NCBI GenBank assembly: GCA_032622095.1
Contig: CP136065.1
Span: forward strand, 117,221,195 to 117,285,194
Source of the DNA: Siphonodentalium dalli
Taxonomy: Eukaryota; Mollusca; Scaphopoda; Gadilida; Siphonodentaliidae
Length of the DNA: 64,000 bases
Direction: 5' to 3'
Shown here: piece by piece, positions 47,011 through 59,222 of the stretch
Layout of the letters: the number at the start of each line of letters is the position of its first letter
Position numbering within the stretch: position 1 is the first letter of the stretch
Program-made: the position numbers and the translations under genes
Notes under the pieces: generated by a model
What the model saw: the letters and a program-made list of their open reading frames with translations, nothing else
What the model was told of the DNA's origin: nothing
The model's database searches: none

Positions 47011-48000
47011 GTATGTTATTGAAATGAGTTAATTATCACTATGGACATTAGATATGACATGCTATAAAGCCTGATAGTGGTACCACTGGCTGGCAGGATT
47101 TGTTTATCATAATGTCAAATTGATTGATGACTATCTGGTTGAGTTCTGTTTTCTGTGTAATATTAAGTTAACCCATTTGCTGAAACAGGTTCATTACATT
47201 AGTTAATGTACACACTATAGGACACCTATTCTAAAATATTAAATTGGAATAGTCCATTGTTACTTTGTATGGATGTTTTACAGACATTGTTGTTTACAGA
47301 CACTGTTGTCTTATCTTAGACAAAAATTAATCCACACATTCCTTAGTTCCATGATATGATGTCATTGAAAATGATTAACCCTCTCCACACATCATATGGT
47401 TTTGATGCTTTTCGTTTGATCATTCTCCTATATTATGTCTAGGTTGATGGTGATCCACTTTTTATTTTCATGGATTTGGGATTAAAATTAAACCATTCCA
47501 TAGACACATATTATGCGATAGACAGATATAATATTATCCCCTTCACTTTGATCCAGGTTCAGTAAGGGTTTCAATAAATCACCAATTGAATATTCATCAT
47601 TAGAGGAAATGTCTTATTTTGAAATTCCCTCAATTGCATTTGGGCTCCAGGGTAATATTAATGGTGCTGGTATTCGTGAGACTGACTTATTATATGGGTT
47701 TCTAAATCCAATGACATGATTTGTATAGACTATTTTGTGTTTATCAGTTCATTAGTTTAGGTAAGATTAACCCCATTCTATCTGCTTTAATAACTCAAAT
47801 ATTTCCATTGATTATGTTTATACATGTAGTTCTTGGCATAGTTGACGAGAACACACCCCTAACCTGCATAGTGAGGGCCATTTGGTTTATTTGCTTAAAA
47901 ATATTAACATCCTCCACCAATCCTGTTGACACAATGTGATAACTAAATATTTTTCACACGATCACTATATTAAGTGTGAATTGCTGAAACTTTAGCACTC
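47011..48000. other. No gene recognised; decayed repeat
   Basis: Only echoes of the preceding repeat are seen (GATAACTxAAATATTTTTC, TGATGACACxCCC). A fragment AGGTATGGGTTAAACATCTG CCGATCGTGATCG at 48060-48092 matches 29026-29058. Confidence 0.4.
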
Positions 48001-48251
48001 ATGAAAAGGTTGATGTAAGGATTTATAAAATTTATAAAAATAGCTGATCGCTATCGCCAAGGTATGGGTTAAACATCTGCCGATCGTGATCGGCCTCTCG
48101 TTATTATATGCTTTACTCTCACATGCTACACTTGGGCAGTCCAGTGGAAATAATGCCTTTTCTGAACTCATACAAGATTCCTGAATTCATAAATGGTACT
48201 TCATTGATATTGGCTCATTTGCTAAAGATTTCACATGACACAAGAGGAATA

Positions 48252-48497
48252 CAGTAATGCTCTAATTAATCGACTTCTTAACCACATCAGAATTATGAGT
48301 AACTTTTCAGGATTTAGTCGGAAATATGGCTCAATATCCTATCATGTCACTTGGATCAGAGAATAAAGCATTATAATCGGAATGCTCTCAGTGAGAGAGC
48401 TTTCAGATGAATGGCAACAAGCCATATTTCTGACTAAATCCTGAAAAGTTATCTATAATTCTGCTGTGGTTAAGAAGTCGATTAATGAGCATTACTG
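48252..48497. mobile_element. Palindromic MITE, CAGTAATGC family, copy with loop insertion
   Basis: It begins CAGTAATGCTCTAATTAATC after TA and ends GATTAATGAGCATTACTG. Arms match 26379-26588, but the centre is enlarged (ATCCTATCATGTCACTTGGATC...). The right TA has changed to TC. Confidence 0.85.
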
Positions 48498-48834
48498 TCA
48501 TATTTTGTCAAAATTGTATTGTAAACTTTGGAAGCTCAGTATTTTGTGAGAAATTAAAGCTTTTCATTTTTTCTTTCTTGGACACTCAGCTATATTGTTT
48601 TTACTATGATTTTGCCAAGGGACTGAATGATCAGCTTGGGGTATTTTAATGTACTCACCATTATTTGTGCTAGATCGGTAAGCAGACAGACTATTCACAT
48701 TTTTCTAGGGACAAAATCCACTGCAGTCAAGAATAACTGCTAGAGACCAATCCTGCTGTTCATTACTAGATTCACTGAATCTCAATGTAGGAGGTTTGGT
48801 CCTGGTTTCCTCTGTATGTTTTTGTTTTGCTTTC

Positions 48835-49005
48835 CACAAGGGGGTGGGTGTCAAAACATGGCTGGAAAAAACTCTATGAAATGGAAACAAAATTGGGGTC
48901 GGGGGTGGGTGGGTCCAAAAAGTGGGCATCGGCAAAAAAGTAGCATACGTGTCTGGAATTTTTTTCCGACCCCCCCCCCCCTGACTTCGGGGGTAAAAAT
49001 CAAGT
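48835..49005. repeat. G-rich then C-rich low-complexity block
   Basis: GGGGGTGGG, GGGGTCGGGGGTGGGTGGG and TTTTTTTCCGAC(C)11 occur within 170 bp. The ATTTTTTTCCGAC-C-run junction recurs at 60870-60903. The plus strand could form a G-quadruplex at 48895-48912. Confidence 0.6.
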
Positions 49006-49164
49006 GATAATAATAACCACTTGATTTTAGAGTTATCCATCTTCCACCGCACCTTCGTCCGTTTTACCACGTGCTTCTGGTCCACAAACAATAGAAATAG
49101 CAAACTTCAAACATCGATATCTAATCAACTAATAACTTTCTACACATTTCTAATATAAGACAAG

Positions 49165-49545
49165 ATGACAAATAGGATAGGTGTAAAAGTGAAAAGGAAG
49201 ATATCAACCACATTTTTTGGGATTGTTGTCATGTGCAGACATTTATTAGAGATATCTGTAACTGGGGGGAAATAATGATATAAATCTCTATCCCACAAAT
49301 ATGACGATGATTCTTGGCACACCACCCATTAATAACAACTATACTACAAACTTACTGTGACTCCTAATTAAACAATATATATATATATATCGGTCTAAAT
49401 TTAAACCAATCGTTTTGTCTGTTAATGTTTTCCTCAAAGAGTTAGCATATAGATACAATTACGAGAAATATACAGCACGATGTCAATCGAAACTTTCAGA
49501 ATTCTTGAAAAACTGGTTCCTTATAGAAAAAGCTTTAAACAAACA
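49165..49545 (+). pseudogene. L1-like retrotransposon 3' coding remnant
   Basis: At 49182-49275 a frame reads CKSEKEDINHIFWDC..VQTFIRDICNWGEIM, the ExxxHxFWxC..VqxFW motif that closes L1/Tx1-type polymerases. A later frame (about 49400-49540) gives a SVNVFLKELAYRYNYEKYTA..KLSEFLKNWF helical tail in the expected place. An (AT)n run lies at 49375-49391. The rest of the element is absent. Confidence 0.6.
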
Positions 49546-49599
49546 GGTGACTTAATCAAAAATCGACAAAGTTACCCTAATTTTTTAGACTGCTAACGA

Positions 49600-49770
49600 T
49601 TGTCAGTTAAACCATAGTAACACCACGGTAAACCACAGTACACCACCATGGTAACACCACGGTAAACCAAAGTATACCACCATGGTGACACCATGGTAAA
49701 CCATGGTAAAAAAACCGAGATATTTTGGCCGCCCATCGTGGTGTCACCATGGTGGTTTACCGTCAGTTAA
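49600..49770. repeat. CACCACGGTAAACCA tandem and inverted cluster
   Basis: ACCATGGTAACACCACGGTAAACC-type units repeat about five times at 49613-49710. The inverted form GGTGTCACCATGGTGGTTTACC follows at 49740-49762. GTCAGTTAAA flanks both sides (49600 and 49763). It can fold into several hairpins. Confidence 0.7.
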
Positions 49771-50091
49771 AACAAATACTATCTACCAACATCTCCACAA
49801 TACCATCTATGTTGAGAGTTGAGTTTATCCGAAACATCCGACGTATTTATAATACATTACTATATACTATACATATGCATATATTTATTTATTTATTATA
49901 TAATTGTATACCACTGGTGAGCGAATGTCTTGAGCCAAGAGAGTGCGTGCGGTAAGAAAGATATGTGTGAACGCGAAGAATGCCATACCTGTATATAAAT
50001 ATAAATTCCATTGACATTCCTCACTGTGATAAATTCCAATGACATTCCTCACTGTGATTGATTCTTCAATAAACATTTAAAAAAAAATATT

Positions 50092-50147
50092 TACCCCCGA
50101 AGCCAAAGAAATAGTAATTTAGGAACGTCTGATCGGATTGAGTACCT
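50092..50147 (-). mobile_element. Right-end fragment of TTAA MITE family A
   Basis: It contains ACCCCCGAAGCCAAAGAAAT and ends GATTGAGTACCT followed by TTAA at 50148-50151, matching the right end of 4743-5212. The left part is missing; a run of A precedes it. Confidence 0.7.
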
Positions 50148-50159
50148 TTAAGTCACCTA

Positions 50160-51990
50160 CCACCACCTTTAACGTTAAGACCTTGTTATGTTATGACCTT
50201 GCTCGTGATATGTTATGACATTGCTGAATATACTATTTGACATATAATCGGGGATTTGTCTGACTTTTATCAGAGTTATGGGCCTTTGCATTTCTCCTTT
50301 TTGGTTCGAGATAATATCTTTCTGCATTTTGGCAAGGCAAGGCTATTGTTAAAATATGTATGAAGCCAATTAATATCGTGATATTACTCATTATATTATT
50401 CTTATTTCCTGTATTATGAATTTCCATCGAGGAACCAAGCGTAATTTCGACAACGTTGTTAAGTAGCATGCATAATTATGTAATAACCAGACTTATTATC
50501 CTCCATCACGCATATTATAAACTCCGTGTAGTTCCCTTGCTTCTTGACTTTTTTTTAGAACCACAGCATAAATGAACATTCTCAAATCAATTTTAAGTTT
50601 CTTCAGCAGCATCACGATTCAATATATTTAGCCGATCCATCTCTTGAAGCATTTGACAAAACCTATCACTGGAATAATTTTTCATTGATCCAAACTTCAT
50701 TATGTCGTAAGCGTCTTGACTCAGCCACTTTAGACCAGGATTGCTATATATTGCACACGCGGTATATCAACTATCGCTTATATGTTGACAGAATCGAGGA
50801 CCCAGTAGCACTTATAAATATTAGAATATGGCGACGCAATTATGTTATTTGCTGACATCATGTCAGTGAGTGACATGGAACACACATACGTTTCTTTCGG
50901 GATTTGATGCAGCACCCGTTCTGCTAGCACATGCATGAGCATCTGAGAATATTTTGAACTTTGATACATTTTCGTTTCTTGGAAAGTTCTCTTGCAATTT
51001 AACTTGCATGCCATTCTGATAGTATCTGGAATTATAAGAACAATTTCTCTCGCGATTTGATGACACTATAGGGTAATGGAAGATACGGAAAATTAATAGG
51101 CTGCCTTTTTCATCATGATCATCATGATTTAATTGAAACAATCACAGTCACATATTTAAATCAAAACTTTAGTTGCAAATTAGCCAAGTAAATTTTTGTC
51201 ATATTAGACAGGTATGCTGACAAATATGACATCTGCTAGACGGGTAACGGAGAAATACCTGAAGCTGTATGCAAATAATCTACTATTGAGATATTTGTAT
51301 ACATTAATCAGTACTAAGGGTGGTGCCCAAATGTCACAATTGCTATGGTCAGTGTTGCTAGCATAAAAACGTTCGGGGGTGACCATGATTGCATTTAAAA
51401 CAAGCGATGCGTATCGGAAGAATATGGCGCTCGTCGATTTTTTTTTTTGCATAAGGGTCAGGTTGTGCGCTCAAGTTTTTTCCCTTATATGGGAATTAAC
51501 AAGATGGTACTCATCTGATTTTGCTTTATAGAGCACATTGGGGCGAACAGATTGATTGGTCTTGTTTGTATATTGACCACCAACATGGATTATTTTATTG
51601 ATGTCCACCATAACAAAAATGATTAATTTTGCTTTCCCAAAATAACGTTTGTTCCAACTGAATATGATACAGAAAAATGTCTACAAGAATGTACAAGAGT
51701 GTACAGGTTCAATGGGAAATATATTATTATTACGAAATCATAATGCAAAAAACCGCGTAAACTTTTAGTATATAATAGTTGAGTAATGGTTACTCGAACC
51801 TGTCGCTATCATTTGTCCAAAATCGGCATCTGAACACGTCCACTCCGAACGATGTGCATCCAATATTGAGAAAACACATTGCTCTCTATAATCTGAAATG
51901 AAAATTTGCCGGAAACACACCTTTCTAATTTAAAAAAGCAATGGTCAATTCATTCATTCACTGATTTTTATTTGAGATCTCGTAGTAATT
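50160..51990. other. No gene identified; possible minus-strand coding debris
   Basis: On the minus strand at 50600-50775 a frame reads PGLKWLSQDAYDIMKFGSMK and continues to LNRDAAEET before a stop. At 50778-51014 another open frame has YSQMLMHVLAERVLHQIPKE. They look more protein-like than their surroundings, but I do not recognise the family, and stops separate them. Confidence 0.25.
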
Positions 51991-51996
51991 GTTTAA

Positions 51997-52502
51997 AGGC
52001 ACAGGAGGCCTTAGTTGTCGAAAATATTCATATTTGTTCCAATCACCGTAATAATATAAACAGAAAAAAACAGTAAAACGCATAGAGTGTTTCGTTCATA
52101 TATACCACGACCATCGCGTAAACAACATGTTATCATAAAGACCTACTATATTGTACATAATAAAGAGCCTGATTGTGTTACAGAAGACAGCACAATGCTA
52201 CTGGCTAATCACACACAAATGGCATAAACGCTCTTTATTAGTTCCATATCAGGAATTCACCCACAAAGAACGCTCTTTATGTTTACCATCATAATATAAA
52301 CAAACATCAGAAAAGTAACTTTTTATGCTTTTGTATACATAACAATGGTCAACCATATGACAATAACATACTGTTTATGCGATATTTCTTATTTGTATAC
52401 GGACAAAGTCTGTCTACATTTTGATGTTCTTTCTGTTTGTGGCGGTTTTTGACGGTTGGAAATATTTTCACAGGATACCCACCGCCAAGGCCAACCGTAC
52501 CT
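51997..52502. mobile_element. TTAA-flanked MITE (506 bp), family B, copy 2
   Basis: TTAA lies at 51993-51996 and 52503-52506. It is collinear with 32955-33402, with about 58 extra bp near 52105-52160 and few other changes over the last 320 bp. The termini are AGGCACAGG and CCGTACCT. Confidence 0.85.
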
Positions 52503-52506
52503 TTAA

Positions 52507-53469
52507 TGAATTTGTCCAAAAAAAATGGCCATTCCGAAACATTGCTAATTTTGAGAAATTCATACGAAAAGGGAATTCAATGCATAGTTTGTGAATATTT
52601 GAATAAAACTCAATCCTATGAACCATACCATATGTAATATTACTGCAAACGTGAGAGCTGTTTTATGATTTGTCCACTCCGAAACATCATCTGAAAACAG
52701 CCCAATACGAGATATTTCTGGACAAAAGATAGTGAATGAAGCACTTGTTCCACATTATTTCCGCATGAATAATTATTAAGAGCAAGGAAATTTGTAAGCT
52801 GCAATTAAATATTTTAAATATTCATGTGAATTTAACTTAACGCTGTTGTTAAGGAAATATTGAAGGATTGAATGTTTATTTCACTTTCAAATTAATCTGA
52901 TTGACCACTTTAAATAAAAATGAATCGCAAAGCGATTCGTGACAACTTTCCGAGAATCAATCTGCCTCATTTGGCAGTTAAATAACAGCTATCAATCAAT
53001 GTTTCCACTCCAAGTGGGACCAACGTCGTGGAGTGGAATCGCTTACATTTTACTGCAATGTTTACAATGACTAAATTATTGTACATGTATTTAAGTTATA
53101 TGCCATACCGTTTTATGGTGGCCAAATTCATTCACATATTGTGTACGTTACATACAGTGTAGTAAAATGAGTAGTTCAAAGTTATAGTTTACTTTCCGGT
53201 GTATATCAAGATTAAAGGATACTGTTGACATGACAGAATAAAGTTTTTATTTTCATTCTAGATCTGAAATCTGAGTAGATGGGATACATTTAAAATGATT
53301 TAATAACAAGGTCTAAGATATTTACTTGTGCGAGGTTACGAAGTTCCTGCATGCACAGTCAGTTGTCACTTATATTTATATACATGTATCTAATATCATC
53401 ACCGACAGTCTTGTTGGTATTGAAATTATTGTATAATGAGTGCAAAAGTTATTCATGGTTGTCAATCAT
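52507..53469. other. No gene recognised
   Basis: It holds one small hairpin, AATCGCAAAGCGATT at 52922-52936. Otherwise it is featureless AT-rich DNA. Confidence 0.4.
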
Positions 53470-55951
53470 TATACATGTCCCAATCGTAATCGTAAACATA
53501 GACTTACTGCATTCTGATTCACACAGCAAATCCAATGTTTTCATCAGCAACATGGATTCATGCCAGTGACTACTAAACCAACGAGAGTAGCTGAATTCTC
53601 AGCGACTCTCATTGACCACATTTACACAAATAGCATATCCAACTGCAAATTTCACAGTGGAATAATCCTATCGGACGTCTCAGACCACTTCGGTACATTC
53701 CACGCCGAAACCAACTCAAAGAAGGACGTACATCAAACAATAACTCGAATAATGTCCGAAAACAATATAGCAAAATTTAAGAGTCTTCTGTACAATCATT
53801 TATTCGCAGAGGTCTTCATATACCACGACGCAGACCTAGCATAAAACGCTTTTTTGCGCAGCTACTCCTTATTCTTCGAAGTTCCAAAAATTAAACGCAA
53901 ATCACCAAACAAGTACGCTAAACGAGAACCATGGATGACTAAAGGACTCATTCAATCATCAGTAAAAAAAAAAGCAAATTGTACAGCAATAAATTAAAAT
54001 TTCCAACAGATGAAAACATGGTAGATACAAAATATACTGCAGAATATACAACCAGTTAAAACGGCGAAGTAAAAATCATTATTACGACAATATTCTCAAA
54101 GAAAATCAAGCAAACATGCGACGCACTTGGACGATACTGAAAGACGCCATTAAAATATCTCATGGTCTGAATACCTTTCCCACCGAATTTTCAAAAGGTA
54201 CCGGTAACGGAAAACTGTCTGACCTGACAACTATCGCATGCGCATTTAACACATATTTCGCTGACATTGGGAGAATTACCACAAAAAAATGTAACCCAGA
54301 TTCCAGGGATGAACTTCATTGATTACCTACCGGGGCAGTATGAAAATAACCTTTTTATTTTCCCAACAAACAGAGATGAACTAATATCACTTTGCTCGAA
54401 ACTATCTAATAAAACATGCACAGATATAAACAATGTCTCCGTGAAGCTAATGAAACAAACAATCAATGAAACGGTCGGACCACTCACACATATTTTTAAT
54501 CTCTCATTTTCTCAGGGAACTGTGCCCGAGAAAATGAAAATATCTAGAATAATGCCTATATACAAAAAAGGCGAACGCGATCAGATTGAAAATTATAGAC
54601 CAGTCAGCATATTACCTGCATTTTCCAAAATAATGGAAAAAATAATCAATGCCCGGCTTTCAACCTTCCTCAACAAACATAAAATTCTTCATGAACACCA
54701 ATATGGCTTTCGTAAGAAACATTCTACCATTCACCCACTAATACATCTTCTCGAAGATGAAGAGGAATGTAATGACAAAAAAACCCGTGACTCCAACATT
54801 GCCATTTTCTTAGACTTATCAAAAGCTTTTGAAAACCATAAGTCACGAAATTTTACTAAAAGCTCGATCACTATGGAATAAGGGGAATCGCTAATGACTG
54901 GTTCAGAAGTTACTTACATGACAGACGACAATATGTAGAAGTCCACGATCATCAATCGGGAATGTTGACTATGTAATGTGGAGTACCACAGGGGTATATC
55001 CTCGGCCCCATCCTATTTCTAATGTATGTCAACGACATGCCCAACAGTACCAATCTCAAATTTCTTTCATTTGCTGACGACACAACATTATAAACATCAG
55101 GGAATAACTCTAAAACCATTCAGAATAAGACAAACGATTAACTAGATAAAGTATACCGCTGGTGCTGTAGTAACCGAATATCCCTCAATGAATCAAAAAC
55201 TAAATATATGTTGTTGCATCCACAAAATAACGATTTTAAATGGGCAGATCTGCGAATTAAATTGAATAAAAAGGAACTTAGTTCGTGTAAGTAATCAAAA
55301 CCAAGAGAAATCACTTAAATTCCTTGGCATAATCATTGACGAAAATCTTACTTTCAAGTACCACATATCAATGTTAACCAGAAAAATATCACACGCAATA
55401 TACTGTCTCGGTAAAGCCAAACGATTTCTCCCAAAAAGCGAACTAAAAACTCTTTATTTCTTCTTAATTCACAGTTATCTCCTGTACGGAATAATAATCT
55501 GAGGACACGTTTCAGCACCAGGGTCTCTTTTTCGGCTACAGAAAAAAAAGTCCGGATCTTATGCAATAAAAGATATCGCAGTCACACAGAGCTGTTGTTT
55601 AAAATTCAAAAAATTCTTAAGTTCCATGACCTGTATCATTTTCAAATCGCAATGTTCATGTACGATTGGAAAAACAAAAATCTCCCGCCGTCTTTAGAAC
55701 GTTTATTTAAGTATACACCAATATCAACCACACGACAGTCCGGCAACTTGGCTACTACAATTCCAAGGACGATTTTCTCCCAAATTCTACCAAGATACTC
55801 ATTCCCGTGTGTGTGGAACTGCTTGGACCCAACACACAAAATTGCAGCTAGCAGAACCATCTTTAAATCTTCCGTACGTATAAATGTGCAACCACACTAT
55901 AATAACTCAGTAACTTGTGACAACGCGGAATGCCGAGATTGTAGAAAGTAA
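53470..55951 (+). pseudogene. Non-LTR retrotransposon A: endonuclease C-terminus plus reverse transcriptase, decayed
   Basis: Endonuclease end: NIDLLHSDSHSKSN, then TKPTRVAEFSATLIDHIYTN and SDVSDHFG (53480-53700). Linker: LKDAIKISHG and FNTYFADIG (54116-54280). Polymerase: KTCTDINNVSVKL, SRIMPIYKKGERDQIENYRP with SILPAFSKIMEKII, YGFRKKHSTIHPLI and AIFLDLSKAFE (54267-54881). In other frames follow a QGxxLGP block (about 54990) and the catalytic FADD at 55070-55081, then FLGIIIDENLTFKYHI (55320) and a C-terminal frame FKIQKILKFHDLYHFQIAMF..LPRYSFPCVWN to a stop at 55949-55951. There are about six frame breaks. It is 5'-truncated and its 3' UTR is replaced by the next LINE. Confidence 0.85.
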
Positions 55952-55974
55952 TTGGAACAATAAGTATACATGTA

Positions 55975-57618
55975 TTATGTATACTTGCGCTTAAGAGACG
56001 TGTCGTAACCCTGGATTACTCACCATTTATGGGCACAAATCCATGGACACATAATTTGATAGACATATATTTAATCACAGCCATTGAAGACTGGCGCAGG
56101 GCACTTGACAAGCATGAAAGTGTTGCCGCTGTAATGATGGACCTTTCAAAGGCTTTTGATTGCCTACCTCATGATCTTATGTTAGAGAAACTACGTGCAT
56201 ATAATCTTTGTGAAAAGTCGGTGTCTTATATGGGGAGCTATATTTCTGGTCGCAGACAATGCGTTAAACTTGGCTCCAGTGTGAGTTCCTGGAGGTGAAT
56301 CACAAAGGGTGTACCACAGGGATCCATACTGGGCCCAACCATGTTTAACATCTTTCTGAATGACATTTTCGGCTTTGTGAAGGACTGCTCCCTTTATAAT
56401 TATGCAGACGATAACACAATTTCCTTCTCTCACAAGGACCCTGATGTAGTTCGGAGCACTCTGGAATCTGATAGCCTTCATCTCATTGAGTGGTTCGCAC
56501 TAAATGGCATGAAGGCAAATCCAGAGAAGTTCCAAGCAATATCATTGGGTCCCAAAAGTAAATCTGTAACTGGCATAAATGCTTCACATCTTATCCCATG
56601 TATCGAGGAAGTGAAATTACTCGGTATAACTCTGGACAGTAAATTGACGTTTAACACTCACATTGATTCGCTATGTTCAAAGGCATCAAGGCAGCTAAAT
56701 GTCTTAAAGAGACTTGGACATATGCTGACCCTCTCAGGCAAAAAATGTATCTTCAAATCTTTCATCCTCTCAAATTTTAATTACTGCCCTCTTACCCAGT
56801 GTCTTACCTGGCATTTCTGCAGTGTGTCCTCTACGGACAGGCTGGAGAAAATTCAGGAGAGAGCCTTTCGTTTTATCTATAATGACTACACATCTGATTA
56901 TGACTTTCTCCTAAAGATTGCAAACTGTGAGCATCTACATCTCCAAAGACTCAGACTTATGGCACTCACAGTTTTCAAAATACTAAAGAAGGACATTAGC
57001 ACTCCTTCCTATTTGGACTGCCTGGTGAAACGTAAACATAGTTCATACTCTTTTAGAAATTCTGAGACTCTGGAACTGCCATCACCTGATACTACTACTT
57101 TCGGTTTAAGCTCATTTAGATTCATGGCACCTAAAGTGTGGAATTCTCTTCCAGAGTCATGCAGACCCGCAGAGACGATGAAAGACTTTGAATGTATGTT
57201 ACAAACCTGGAATGGTTTAAATGTAAATGCAGTGCCTGTAGGATATCCTAGTTATATGCATATGTTTTGTATTTTAATCCGCACTCTCTGGTCAGGTATC
57301 TCTGAATGGAACAAAACGTGTTATCCAGGAATGAAATATGGACTCGTTGTGCACATTACTGTGCCGTATATGAATATACAAATTTGTGTCTTACGCTTTT
57401 GATCCAGTCAGGGCTACCTGTCCTAAGGGATTTTACTCGTCTTTTACAAAGTTTTAGCTAATATACAGCTAATATATTTTTCAGATAGGTTGTGTTTTAT
57501 TCACGTTACTGTTTATGTACATATTCATTGTTTTACAAGTCAGTCAAGAGCTTAATGCTCATGTTTGTAATTTAAAATGCCTGACTTTATAAATAAAGCT
57601 TTTGAACTTTTTGAACTG
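55975..57618 (+). pseudogene. Non-LTR retrotransposon B: 3' half of reverse transcriptase, nearly open
   Basis: One frame runs from about 55984 to 57402, interrupted by a single TGA at 56296-56298. Blocks in order: VMMDLSKAFDCLPHDLML (56130), then just after the TGA GVPQGSILGP (56309), catalytic YADD at 56401-56412, LIEWFALNGMKANPEKFQAI, LLGITLDSKLTFNTHI, ILSNFNYCPLTQ and the thumb-region RLEKIQERAFRFIY..HLQRLRLMAL with FRFMAPKVWNSLPES. It resembles CR1/Jockey-type enzymes, which copy their own RNA at a nicked site. The 3' UTR ends AATAAAGCTTTTGAACTTTTTGAAC. It is 5'-truncated in the polymerase, and base changes are few compared with LINE A. Confidence 0.9.
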
Positions 57619-57849
57619 AACATCCAAATCACTGATCCATGAACTTATGTAACAACAGTAATTACTGGGTCAAATCGTTCCTGTTATGTTTTTGAATACT
57701 TTAACTATACCTCCTCTCTTTTCATTTGATATGAAATTACTTAAGTACAATTATTCTATACAATAAGGCGTTACCTCCCTCAATGTTCACAAAAGTTGGT
57801 TGTGTGCTTTAAATATTATTATGGTACAAGTGAAGTTGCAACTCTGAAC

Positions 57850-58982
57850 ACAATCAGATGAGATGGAAGACTCTGAAAAGCTTATAATAAAGTTCAACTG
57901 GAAAGGCCGGCTTAAAGATAATCAGTTTCTGAAACTGTACAAGGTCAAACATCTAGGCCATCAAGTCTACGTCATCAAGGTCATCATTATACAGATGGAG
58001 AATACAAGCCGAAAATACAGATAAATTTGAGGAAATCAAGAAGAAAGAAAGAGAAAGGAGGCATAGCAGAAAAAGAAGGGTTGCAGAACTGGATGATATA
58101 TCGCGAAGAGAATGCGGACACAGTGGGCAGATCAGAAGAGAAGACAGAGAGAATTTGACAATGTTAAATAGATAAAGACTAAGAGTAATTACCAGAAAGT
58201 GTGCACCGTTGACAAAGAACATTAAAGAGATGATCAAAGAGGAAAGAAAACATACTGGAGACAGAATACACAACAAAAGAGAGAACTGAAAAGATGAGTT
58301 TGAAGGATCGAAGTCTACGTGATACTGGTGAGAGTGATATTTCAAATGAACTCAATGGCAGTTCCAGCACATACACCATTTACAGAGAAGTCTCAAATGC
58401 TAAAAGTATCTTACCACAAACTCCAATTTAATTTATTAAATTTCTTGTTATATCTGCCGAGAAAGATTGAAAAAATCACGGAAAGAGAGCTGCCAAAAGA
58501 AAACCAACGAGGAACAAGTTAAGACTAGGAACAGAAAGTGGATATGCCTAAAAAAATATTATGACGGAACTCAAGACTAACGGAACTAAACCTAATCGCG
58601 CGGCAAAATATGCAATAGCAGTTCAACAGTCTACCATAAAGTTAAAAAAAGGTTTCGATGGTTTATGCAGAAAGAAAAGGAAGGATTCGATTGCAGAGGG
58701 GAGGTATGTGTTAAAGTCCAAGAAACGTGGTACAGGAATAGCCGAGAATTTCTTTTGAAAAAACGAGTAAAGAAAGTGAGATCATAGTTCATTCTTGATA
58801 GCTCTTACCAAACGATATTCACAGAATTCAGAAGGAATAATCCTGCTTTGAAAATTGGATATGTAACATTTATAAAACTCAAACCAAAGAATGTTCGATC
58901 CTTGAGGGCTTCTGATAGGGAAAATAACGCGGGGAATATACATCTTGGTTATTATCTGTTCCTATTTAATAAGCGATAAAAC
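57850..58982 (+). pseudogene. Broken gene of an uncharacterised, Lys/Arg-rich family
   Basis: Fragments in all three frames are strongly charged: KDNQFLKLYK (57930), EEIKKKEREGGI and ELDDISRRECG (58030-58110), then a Lys-rich part with AVQQSTIKLKKGF (58620). Near 58800-58980 a frame gives IFTEFRRNNPALKIGYVTFIKLKPKNVRSLRA and ends in a stop at 58980-58982. That last block (FxxF...F..LKPKNVR) is one I associate with uncharacterised invertebrate and fish proteins that have a KK-rich centre and a later CxC..H segment. Here the Cys/His part is missing. Its function is unknown; it may be transposon-derived. Confidence 0.4.
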
Positions 58983-58987
58983 ATGAT

Positions 58988-59222
58988 CTTCGGAGAATCG
59001 GACCTTCGGAGAATCGGCCATTCGAAGTTATAGACCTTCGGATTTATGGGCGTTCGGAGTTATAGGCCTTCGGAGATATGGGCTTTCGGGGTTATGGGTC
59101 TTCGGAGTTATGGGATTTCGGAGAATCGGGACTTCGGAGTTATGGGCTTTCGGAGAATCGGGGCGTCGGAGAATCTGACCTTCGCAGAATCGGACCTTCG
59201 GAGTTATGGGTCTTCGGAGAAT
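58988..59222 (+). repeat. 16-bp minisatellite CTTCGGAGTTATGGGC / CCTTCGGAGAATCGGA
   Basis: About 15 units start with (C/T)TTCGGAG and end either ..AATCGGA or ..TTATGGGC. The start and the 16-bp length match the CCTTCGGAATAGCGAA blocks at 636-1234 and 23913-24520. Confidence 0.9.
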
